DNA of 64,000 nt from Piromyces finnis (lineage: Eukaryota; Neocallimastigomycota; Neocallimastigomycetes; Neocallimastigales; Neocallimastigaceae), in assembly GCA_002104945.1 (NCBI GenBank), contig MCFH01000068.1, positions 62,001-126,000 on the forward strand, given 5' to 3'. Under the pieces are notes generated by a model, which was not told where the DNA came from, did no database searches, and was given only the letters and a program-made list of their open reading frames with translations. The first letter of the stretch is position 1. Each line of letters starts with the position of its first letter. The position numbers and the translations under genes are program-made. Shown piece after piece: positions 10,575-20,900 of this stretch.

Positions 10575-12239
10575 TGTAATGAATATTAGTGGATTCATGA
10601 TAATTTATTTAAATAATTTTTTATTCATTTAATTAACAAGAAATAATATTTTATAAAAACATTATTTAATAATAACTTTAGAGATATTTATTAATTATAA
10701 TTATTAAGATTTTATATTTATTAAAGTTTAAATAATATCTCTTTATTCATTTGATGTGGAAGGGAATTTAAATAAATGGAATAGTTAGTCATTCCTCCCT
10801 CAAATGATTAAAATGACTTAAGCACGTAATAAAGATAAGTCATAGGCTTAAAGTCATTATGTAAATATTTAATATATTTAATTTAGAGAATAGTTAATTA
10901 TATTAAAATTTAAATCATGTATTTTATAATTAATGTAACTTTATTAAATAGAATAATTATTTATTAATTAATTTAAAAATTATAAATACTCGAAATTAAT
11001 TCAACAATTTAATTTTTCGAGAAATCATTAAGCTTTATAACTCTACTTAATGATTAATAAAATATTTGATTAATAAAATGTATTAATAAATTTATTAATA
11101 AATAAAAGTATTCTAATAAAACATAATTTATATTAATTTAATAAGTAGGGTTAGGACATTCTGACCTAACTTACCTCAAATCACCTTAAATCCTTAACAC
11201 ACGACTTAACCCATAGTGACTTATAATAAAAATAAAGATAATAACCCTTAAAAATGAATAAATAATAATTTTATGGAAATATAACCCTTTCTTTTAAATA
11301 AATAATATTCTCTTTATTAAATAATAAATTATGAATAAAAATGACTTAATAGAGATAATAATAAAATAAAGTATTAAATAAAATAAAACGACTCAATCCG
11401 AAAATGTATTAAAATAATAAAATAATAATAAGTAAATAAAAATGAATAAATAAACTAAAAAAAATAAAACGATATACATTAAATTATTAATTCTAGTGTT
11501 TTATCCAAGTGTTCTTTAGAAAATTCTTTCAAACTTATATATATAAATTAATAAATAAATAACTGAGTAATTATTACTAAAAGTGATTAATTTAAAGCCT
11601 GGAAATAGAACAATAATAACAATTTTAATGATAAAATACAGAATTCTTTTATGTTTCTGTATAAAATGTGTTTATAATAATTGATACTTTTAATATTTGA
11701 TTTTATTTTAATTTTATTTTTAATTTTTATTTTAATTTTATTTTAATATTATTTTAATATTATTTTAAATTTAGATTTTAATTATTTTATTCAAGGTATT
11801 ATACACTTAATGATAGTTAATGATAATTTATAATAGTTTTTCTAATTTTAAACATTTTGAAGTAATAAGAAAATCAAATAAGTAATATTCTATAACATTT
11901 TTATAATATTAAGACATAATTTTAATTTATTCTTTAATTTTAATAAATAATAACAATAGTAATAATATTTAATAGTTAAAAATAATAATACATGTAATAA
12001 ATGAAAAATGTATAAAAAGAAGATAAAATTCTTCTTTATAAAAAGCAGACAATAAATAGACAATAAATAAATTATAAATATAATAAAGAGATAATTTAAA
12101 CATAATAAAAAGAGTTTAATTTCGAGTTTTTGAGTGATTTATTTGTTAATTATAAAACATATTTTATTTTATTTTAAATTTATTGTTTCATCATAAATAT
12201 TAGAATTTATTATTTATTAAAAATATTATATTATTCAAA
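10575..12239 (+). repeat. Possible LTR-G (10575-11159) and non-coding internal sequence
   Basis: 10575-11159 begins TGTAATGAATATT and ends GGACA, followed by TTCTGACC, the same octamer that follows LTR-F at 13410. That makes it a plausible LTR of a related element. From 11160 to about 12239 I see only AT-rich sequence with no ORF. The bases after the octamer resemble the LTR-F element leader loosely. The boundaries are tentative. Confidence 0.4.
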
Positions 12240-13409
12240 AATATATCGGTCAACGCATCATCGTTGATACGCTACTCACATAAAAACGTAATAAAAACTA
12301 GCCGAATAAACGCGATGTGAAGATATTAACTGGATTTAAAACAAATTCAGATAATATCTATAATTAATTAAACATAATAATTATAATTAAATAATTTCAA
12401 TAATTATTTTAAAACACTTTTAAAAGTCACCTTTTAAATTTTGATTCAGTGAAAGGGTTATGATTTCAAAAATTTAATATCAATACACTATAACCCTTAG
12501 CCAAAAATAAGCAAGTACGAAATAAGGCGTAACTCGCCAAAAACGATCGCTACCGCCTTTAAATATAGTTTTGAAACTAGGTTTATTGGAAAGCTTAGGA
12601 AGAAAGCTACAATTTGGTACAATCGCGGTCCTTCTAACTGATCATTTAAGGAAGTTATGATCATTTAAAGATTTTAATAGGTAAATTAAAATCAATATGA
12701 TATCAAGTATGGATCATAAATATTTCTTATGCCTTGAGGAAATAAAAAATATATCAATAGGAATTTTAGTTATATTAATTTAATTAATGATAACGACTGT
12801 TACTAAAAATAGAACTAGACCCATTTAGGTGTAACAGTTAACACCTATAAATTAAATAATCTTAATTATTATAAAATAGGTTAACGGCAAGTTTTATTAG
12901 AAATAATTTTTAAAATAATAATTATTTAAGTATAACAAATATGTTATGTTAATATCAATTAATAATGATGAATTATTAATTGAATAGTTTTTATAATTAC
13001 TAATTAGGATCAAATGTTTAAATGATTAATCATATGTTTATTTTATTTTATGTCATGACAAACAAACAAACAAACAATCTTATTACTTATTTAATTATAT
13101 TATTAATATATTACATGTAATACTTTATTCTTATTAATATCAATTTAATAATCTGAACAAAGAATATAAAAGAGAATGAATTGAATTCGATTTTAATTCT
13201 TTGTAAAGACTATAGTTATAATCTTAATTATATAGTTACTAAATATAATATCATTTATATTATTATTATTAAATAAAGAAAAATTTATAAAAAGTTATTT
13301 TAAAGTAAATATAAATTTTTCATTTTTCATTTGGAAGTTTAAAGTGTTATTTTATAATTAAATTTAATTTCTTAAAAAAACATTTTTACTATATAATTAA
13401 TAACATTCT
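12240..13409 (+). repeat. LTR-F, 5' LTR of the Ty3-F element
   Basis: This non-coding block ends TTAATAACA just upstream of the gag ORF at 13480. It contains a TATAAAAG box near 13166. Internal stretches are related to LTR-D and to the minus-strand copy at 59341-60489. The left boundary is uncertain. TTCTGACC then TGGCCGCATAACC follow; the second could be a tRNA primer-binding site. Confidence 0.55.
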
Positions 13410-13479
13410 GACCTGGCCGCATAACCAAACCCAAAAACTTAACAATAATCTTTACCCGCTGTTTAGTGGCTACTTTAGA

Positions 13480-14496
13480 ATGTTCACTCCGGTTCCTAAT
13501 TTCCCAGACGAGGTAAACCAACTAAGAGAGGATGCTACTCAGACTGCCAAGGATATCATTGAGGGTATCAATGAAAATTTGGTTTTCCGTGAAGATTTTC
13601 AAAATTTTTCCAATGATGTGAATAATCGTTTGAATGAAATCATCGGTGTATTAACCAATACGAATAATAATCAAACTGCTCAGAATGAAGATGAACAACC
13701 ATTGTTACATACCAACTATGATAGGATAGCTACTCCAAGACCTACTGTCTTTAGAGATGATGAATTTACTTCAACAAGATTTGATTTGGATCATGATGTT
13801 ATCATGAGAGGCCGTTTTGCTACTCCAATCACTCAAGTGCCAGATCCAGGTATGTTCTCCGGTAAGACTAGTGATACCGATTTGTTTTGTCAATTATGTG
13901 AAGATACTTTTAAAACTCTACCAAATCGAACTTTACCAGAAGAAACAAAAATTAATTTTGTACAATCCCGTCTTCGTGATGCTGCTAGAAATTGGTATCT
14001 TGCTAAGTACAAGGATAATATTTATCCATCTACCATGCAAGAATTGTTGGATGGATTAAGAATTGCTTTCTCGAATGTTGCTAGTTACAAGATAGCTAAA
14101 ATCAAAATAATGCGTTTAAAACAACAATATGGTAAAATAAATGATTATATCGAGGAATTCCGCTCTCTTTCACAACAATTTAAATGGAATGAAGAAGCAT
14201 TATCTTTAATCTTTTACAATGGTTTACATCCCAAATATCAGGAAGAAATTGAAAAGATGGAGGTATTTCCAACCACCATGGAGTCCATTATAACTAGATG
14301 TATTTTGATCGAAAGTTCTCTTTCTACAAAGAATAAGATTAACCAGTCTTCCAACTCTAAATCTAACAAGAAAAGAAATTCACATTTCAACCACCACAGA
14401 TCATACAACAACAACAACAATAACAACAATAACTTCCAAAAATATAATAATAATAACAACAATTATAAAGCTCAAAAAATTAGTTCAAAAAACTAA
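13480..14496 (+). CDS. Ty3-F Gag
   Basis: 338 residues from MFTPVPNFPD. A short N-terminal helical region is followed by a Gag core from about residue 110 (DPGMFSGKTSDTD, AARNWYLAKYKD, IEEFRSLSQQFKW), typical of Ty3/gypsy capsid. The C-terminal 50 residues are Asn/Ser/Lys-rich and no CCHC knuckle is visible, unlike Ty3-A. The ORF lies 70 bp downstream of LTR-F and ends 14 bp before the protease ORF at 14511, in a different frame. Structural particle protein of the retrotransposon. Confidence 0.85.
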   Translation: MFTPVPNFPDEVNQLREDATQTAKDIIEGINENLVFREDFQNFSNDVNNRLNEIIGVLTNTNNNQTAQNEDEQPLLHTNYDRIATPRPTVFRDDEFTSTRFDLDHDVIMRGRFATPITQVPDPGMFSGKTSDTDLFCQLCEDTFKTLPNRTLPEETKINFVQSRLRDAARNWYLAKYKDNIYPSTMQELLDGLRIAFSNVASYKIAKIKIMRLKQQYGKINDYIEEFRSLSQQFKWNEEALSLIFYNGLHPKYQEEIEKMEVFPTTMESIITRCILIESSLSTKNKINQSSNSKSNKKRNSHFNHHRSYNNNNNNNNNFQKYNNNNNNYKAQKISSKN

Positions 14497-14510
14497 ATAA
14501 AGGACTTCCA

Positions 14511-15522
14511 TTGAAGTCCTATCACCACTCGAATACAAAAATATTAAACTACACTTTTCCCACTATCAACAAAGATAATACATTACCTTCAACATTTTTT
14601 ACTTTTAATACATATGTATTATCCAATAATGGAGGTACAAATAATGTACATAATAAAATTGCATGTACATCACTATTAGATAGTGGATCTTATTGTAATT
14701 TTATGTCGTACAAACTATTACGTACATTACAATTACATCCTCATAAAATTAATAATGTTATCACTGTACAAGGTATCAGTGGTACTTCAATTGAACTTGA
14801 TGAATATATCAACCTAAACTTTCAGTTAAAACTATTTATCAACAATAAATTCCATTTCATCAATTTCAAAGAAAAATTTTTACTAGCGGATTATATTCCG
14901 ACAGATTTATTATTTGGAAATATATTCATGTCCAAATATGAAATTCATTATAATTATAATAAAAATTATTTATATTCAAATTTAAAATATGATTTTAACA
15001 GAAAGAAATTCAATATGAAGCATGCTACTAAATTTTTAAAATTAGAACAATTCATTTCTTATAATAGAAATGACATAAATGTTACACCTACCACTTCTAC
15101 AGGTGTAAATAACACAAAAAATAAAAATAAAAATTATTCCACCAATTTTTATAATTTAAAAAATAAAATTCATAATTTTTATTTCAGATCTAAAACCTTT
15201 AGTAAGAAGAAAAATGGTCGATTCCACAAATTTAACCCTAAACGTTCCAAATTTTTTAGAAAAGTTATATTAAATAAAAATAATTATGATAGATATAATT
15301 ATAATTATTTAATTCATACTTTTTTGTCCGAAAAACCAGAAGAAGTAAGCAATTTAGAAGAACATACTATTGAAGATATTCCAAAACCCTATCGAGATTT
15401 GGCGAAAGTTTTCAGCAAACAAGAAGCTGATAAACTACCACCACATAGAATTACAGATTGTAAAATAGTACTAGAAAAAGATGCTACTCTTCATTATGGT
15501 CCCATCTATCCCTTATCAGAAG
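14511..15522 (+). CDS. Ty3-F protease and start of RT, cut by a SINE
   Basis: The frame opens at MKSYHHSNTK. An aspartic protease domain has the intact catalytic LLDSGS near residue 60 and a supporting LLFGN near 145. A Lys/Asn-rich spacer follows, then the RT entry segment (DKLPPHRITDCK, LHYGPIYPLSE). The SINE starts at 15523; the remaining residues of the open frame are translated poly-T and are not real. Without the insertion the frame would continue at 16117. Confidence 0.85.
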
Positions 15523-16103
15523 TTTTTTTTTTTTTTTTTTTTTATTTTTTTTTTTTTTTTTTTTTTTAACTTCCGAGTGCATTTCTCCCATCGATCAGAG
15601 TTAGCTCCAATGGTGGTTCTTAGAGAAACGTTGGCTCATTCCTATTGCTAGGTGGTTGTGACCCTCCTGGTCTGTCATACTGTTTCTTCAGCTTCGACGC
15701 TCACTTAATCCATGTACATTAGATGCATGTCGTTGTACGATATTTCACAACTACAATGCTAAGCCTCTTATAGTCAATTTGATCACGTGTCAACCGCCCC
15801 CTAATGTTTACACTTAAATTGATTAAGGAATATTATGTGTTTTTGGCATAGCCTAAGTCACCACTTATTAAGTTCTAATTTGGAATGTACCATGTACACT
15901 AGACCCTCTCAGGCCGGCTAGACGAGTGTTATTATCATAGTAGTAAATTAGAAAGTTCATTTATACTTACCTGAATATCATAACCCAACCCATGGCAAAC
16001 CCAGTGGGAAAATCCACAGGCACTGACATCTGCGGGGTCGAACCAGAAGCCTTATGTATACTAAGGCAACGCCTTAACAACCAGGATAAAAACTGGAACG
16101 ACT
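15523..16103 (-). mobile_element. tRNA-derived SINE in Ty3-F pol, 13-bp target duplication
   Basis: The 581-bp insertion is flanked by CCCTTATCAGAAG at 15510-15522 and 16104-16116. On the minus strand it starts with a tRNA-like head: an A-box-like TGGTTGTTAAGG near 16075 and a perfect B-box GGTTCGACCCC (16034-16044). A 6-bp stem with a 7-nt loop between them resembles an anticodon arm. It ends in a long A-run (T-run 15523-15568 on plus). About 41 nt near 15661-15701 match the end of the LINE-A ORF with around four mismatches. Removing the insertion restores the pol frame exactly. Confidence 0.9.
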
Positions 16104-16116
16104 CCCTTATCAGAAG

Positions 16117-17364
16117 AAGAATCAAAAGTTTTAGAAGAGTATATCAAGGAAAATTTAGAAAAAGGCTTTATTAGACCATCCGAATCACCTGCAGGATATC
16201 CAGTGGTATTTCAGAAAAAGAAAGATGGTACTCTTAGAGATTGTATTGATTATAAAAAACTCAATTCTGTAACGATACGTAACTCCTACCCAATACCACT
16301 TATTACCGACATTATAGAACGTGTCAAAGGTGCAAAGTATTTCACAAAGCTCGACTTACGCTCTGCTTATAATTTAGTTAGAATAAGAAATATGGTGATG
16401 AATATAAAACTGCTTTTCGCACAAAGTTTGGTCACTATGAATATTTAGTGATGCCATTTGGTTTACGTAACGCTCCTGCTACTTTTCAGGCATTTATAAA
16501 TTCTGTTCTCAGACCTTTCTTGGAAAAATCTGTTATTCTCTATTTGGATGATATTCTTATATTTTCAAAAACCTTAGAAGAACACCACCAACATGTACGT
16601 GAAGTTCTTTCTAAACTATTAGAAAATAATTTATATGCTAAGCTTCCTAAATGTGAATTTGACAAACCACAAGTTGAATTCTTAGGATATGTTATTTCAG
16701 GTTCAGGAATTGCTACCGACCCAAAAAAGATAGAGTCAATCAAAAATTGGCCTATTCCTACTACAGTTAAGGATGTACAAAGATTTTTAGGTCTTTGTAA
16801 CTACTATAGACGCTTTGTAATGAATTTTGCAGACTTGGCTAAACCCCTCCACAACCTAACAAAAAGGAATGCAAAGTTCAAATGGTCCACAGAATGTGAA
16901 TCCTCATTTAACATTTTAAAAACGCGTTTAACTTCAGCACCTATTTTATCACATCCTGATCCTCAAAAACAATATATTTTAGAATGTGATGCAAGTAATG
17001 TTGCTATCGGTTCTATACTTTCTTAATATGATTCAGAAAATCGTCTACATCCTGTTGCTTACTACTCCAGAAGTCTAAGTAGTTCTGAAGTTAACTATTC
17101 TATAACAGATAAAGAACTATTAGCCATTAAGGATTCTTTCTCTACTTGGAGGCACCTTCTTCTTGGTGCTAAATATAAAATAAAAGTTTATACTGATCAT
17201 AGAAATTTACTTTATACTCTTGGAGGAAAGGTAGGTAATCAAAGACAACATCGTTGGCACTTTTTCTTTCAAGAATACGACTTTGAACTTATATACAGAC
17301 AAGGTCGTAAGAATGGTAAACCTGATAGTCTATCTCGCAGACCTGACTACAGATATAAAATATG
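16117..17364 (+). pseudogene. Ty3-F RT and RNase H, frameshifted
   Basis: This continues the pol frame after the SINE. RT segments are [28 protein letters not shown] and the catalytic YLDD (near 16545). A one-base loss in an A-run near 16387 shifts the frame before the [11 protein letters not shown] segment. An in-frame TAA near 17024 lies where a Gln is expected (SIGSILS). RNase H follows (TDKELLAI, TDHRNLLYT, KPDSLSRRPDY). Integrase is absent: the element stops at 17364 against an opposite-strand fragment. Confidence 0.85.
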
Positions 17365-17365
17365 A

Positions 17366-17686
17366 TAAACAATAATTGGAGTTAAAAGAAAGAGTTTTGT
17401 TTGTAAAGTCAATGCTTGGATTATGTAGTCGTAACCATTTTGTTCCAAAAATACACTAATATAAAGGTAGATTAGTGACATAAAATCTAACTGTGAAGAA
17501 GTGATCCTTGTACCTTAAATTGAGACTTGGAGTGACACCTATAATGGACTGTTTACTCCCAATAACTTGAATTTTAGGTAAGTCTTAATCTTGGAAATAT
17601 GGAATATCTTATGTATTACAGAAGTCTTCATATATAAGATAGAGTTCAGAGCCTTAGTCAATTAAGATTGAAAATATAGATTCGAG
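17366..17686 (-). pseudogene. Ty3 protease-region fragment
   Basis: Read on the minus strand, this resembles the Ty3-A protease region at about 5850-6110: the LNLRYKDH and RFYVTNLP segments are recognisable. It contains in-frame stops and is truncated on both sides, by Ty3-F and by the LINE-A poly(A) tail. Confidence 0.65.
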
Positions 17687-17955
17687 TTTTTTTTTTTTTT
17701 TTTTTTTAACGGCATCAAATATTTTTAAACTTTATTATTAATTTAATTAAAATTATAATACATGTTGTAAAAAATTAAAATATAATAAAAAAAAATAAAA
17801 AAACATGTTTAAATAAACACAAATGAATAAAAATTGAGTATAATGTATTCTAGTAATTTTAATTAAAGTAAGAAAGCCACTATTATACTAAAGTATAATA
17901 ATTGTATTTGACTTCTAATGTGACACCGAGTCAACGACCAAAATTTTGTCATTTG
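17687..17955 (-). other. LINE-A copy 1: 3' UTR and poly(A) tail
   Basis: The T-run at 17687-17707 is the minus-strand poly(A) tail. The 3' UTR before it is shared with LINE-A copies 2 and 3 and ends with the minus-strand sequence ATTTGATGCCGTT before the A-run. This terminal tag recurs in the tiny insertion inside LINE-B. Confidence 0.85.
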
Positions 17956-20900
17956 TCATGGAACAAAATTATGATCTCCATTGGTTGCGCTGGCCCTCCT
18001 GGCCTGTCTTACTGTTTCTTCAGCATTGACGCTCTTGGATGTTGCTTCAAACCTTTTGAACATTGACCATTGCTGGCCAATAACAAAAGGCATGATTTTG
18101 GTTAGAAGTTCCGCTGTTACCATCAAGAATGGTGTTCTTTCGCAAGTGCCCGATTGAATCTGACTCTTGCAAAGTTCTTTCCATTCCCTTGAATTGCAAT
18201 TGATATAGTTAAAACTTCTTCCCCCAAGAAGGAATTTAAATATTTTATTGCACACACTAGAATAATCATACACATTAATATTCACAGGATTATTAGAACT
18301 ATTACTATTATTAACTAAATTACTATCTAAATTAGAATTATTATCTTCACTATTACTTTTAATACTATAATTACTACTATTGTTAAAATTATTATTATTA
18401 TTATTATTGTCATTATTATTATTATTATCATTATTGCTATTTCTACTGATATTAACATTTACATTATTATAGATAGGACTATCGGAATTACGTTGATTGA
18501 AAAAATTTAATAGTTGGACTATGTAATCATAATATTTAATACGGATATCTCTAAATGTTGGACAATCTAATAACCAATGTTTAATACTTTGATCTCCACT
18601 CTTGCAACATGGACAGTAGTTAGGACAAACTGGATCAACAAATTTAGCAGCTTTGGCAACTCTAGCATCCAACTTGTATCCGCTTCTTGCTTTCAATAGC
18701 CAGTAGAAGCCATAGGCAAACTCTGGGTACTCATAGCATAATTTAATAAAGTCTTTAGTTTCAATAAATTTATTATCGTCATAATATTGCGCTTTGATTG
18801 AATTTCCTTTGAGATCTTTCCAATAAAAGTTTTTAACTGCTTTAACATCTCCATGCTTCTTTAGTTTTTTATCAAGTGTCCTACTTGATTTGCACCACGT
18901 GTATTTTCTAAATTTAGGAATGTAATTGACAAGGTGTGAGATAATACAATTTGAGTTTTTCCATTTGTTAAAACATCTAACCTGAGCTAATGCACATTTG
19001 GCTGACAATGGAGGAATATTCAAATCTTTTGAGATAGAGTATAAAGATATAAACGATACAGCTTTATGAACTCCGGCAACCCACCGTATTCCTTTGTTAA
19101 CATGCTTCTGAGCAATTCTAGACCTAGCTTTGTTGGATCCAAGTAATGGTGCAAAGTACGAAACTCTGCTAATCACTTTTGAGTTAAGTACTAGCTTTTT
19201 GAAAGGAATAGGAATATTAGGATTTCTTAAGAATTTACTGACTGAAAAAAGTCCTTTCAAAACCTTATTATTAAGAGCTTTAATAACTGGTTTAAGAGAC
19301 AAATTCTTATCAAATGGAACACCAAGATAAGTGTAGCAATCAGTAGTTGGAATGGGTTGTCCTGCTAAGTAGAATTTTGGATCTCTCTTGTTCTGATTTT
19401 CAACTGATTCAGGACGAATCACCATCGTTGAACATTTTTGGATACCAAATTCCATTTCATTATACATCGCCCATTCGTTAACTTTTTTAAGCAACTTTTT
19501 TAAGCAGCATCTTGTAGGAGCACAAATAACTATATCATCTGCAAATAGTCCACCGCAGCATCGAATGCCTCCTAAACTGACACCAAGATCTTCGCACCCT
19601 TTAAAAATATCATTAATAAAGAGATTAAAGAGAATTGGAGAAAGTGGGCAACCTTGACGGACTCCTTTCTTCACATCAAAAGATTTCGAGAATTGTCCAT
19701 CTAATTTGACATTAGCCTTAGATGTTAAATATAAATTTTTTATAAACTGTAAACTCTTACCTCTAATTCCTAAACAATCTAATTTATGTAGGATATTACC
19801 GATTGGGACTGAATCGTATGCTTTCCTAAGATCTAAAAAGGCCAAATATGTCTCTTTATTATCTAATTGACGTCTACGACATATTTCTTGGATTGAGATG
19901 AAAAGACTGATACTCTCTTCCTTTTTTCGAAAACCAAATTGTTCAGGTCTAATGAAATTGTTCTTATGACCATATTCTGAAATTCTAGTGGTGACAATTT
20001 TGGAAATCAACTTAATACCATTATTGATAAGCGATATACCACGGTAGTTATCACAATCTGTCAAATCTCCCTTCTTCGGAATAGAAACAATACTGGATTC
20101 ATTCCATGAGCTGGGGAAGTCTCCATCCCAAATACGGTTGAATAATTTATGAATAAATTTTAAACCATGAGCATCATTATCTGAAGTGGTATTACCGGAA
20201 GAATTATTATCTGTAGCATTATTAGAATCATTACTTGAAGGAATTAATGCTTTGAAAAATTCAATAGGAATACCATCCGGTCCTGATGCTTTATAATTTG
20301 GAGTAGAGAGGATAGCTGACTTGACTTCATCAATACTAATATCTTGATTGATATCCCATTCTTCAAGCATAGGGAGTGAAAAACGCTTATTCGTTGGTTT
20401 TTCATACCATTGCTCCAAGTCAAGACTTGCACCACTTGGATCAGATGCAAGATTTTCGAAATGATCATGCCATACCTCTAGTTGTTCTTCCGTAGCAACA
20501 ACTAAATCCCCATTTTTATTTTTAATAGGCTGAGCAGTAAAGAAAGTATCTTTTCCGATTTTCGCTGTTTTCTTGATCCATTTCCAAGCTTTCTTAGGAT
20601 TATGACTCTTCATATACTCACAACCTGTTTTAATCCAATGAAGATATTCTTGTTTCCTGTACTCATTACATTTTTTATGAATGTAGTTAATGAGCTTATT
20701 ATAAATTTCAATCCTTTTAATCAATTCATCTATATCAAAAATTCTTTCTTTTTTAAATCTCCTATACAGCTTCATTTTGATTTTCTGAAGATTAAAAATT
20801 TGTTGTGAAATATGAAATGAAGATTTTATAATATTATTTACAGAAGTAATACTGAGCTCGTCTGCAATTGAAAAAGCAGTTGAAGTAAACTCTTTGGAGA

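Noticed and set aside
15523-15569. Poly-Phe C-terminus of the Ty3-F protease/RT ORF
   Set aside because: It is the translated poly-T tail of the SINE.
16540-16743. Minus-strand ORFs overlapping Ty3-F RT and similar antisense frames elsewhere
   Set aside because: Shadows of coding sequence on the other strand; no motifs.
16980-17364. Reassigned TAA codon (alternative genetic code) suggested by in-frame TAA in several pol genes
   Set aside because: The stops are scattered, differ between copies, include TAG and TGA, and intact ORFs such as the GT2 gene end normally; decay explains them.
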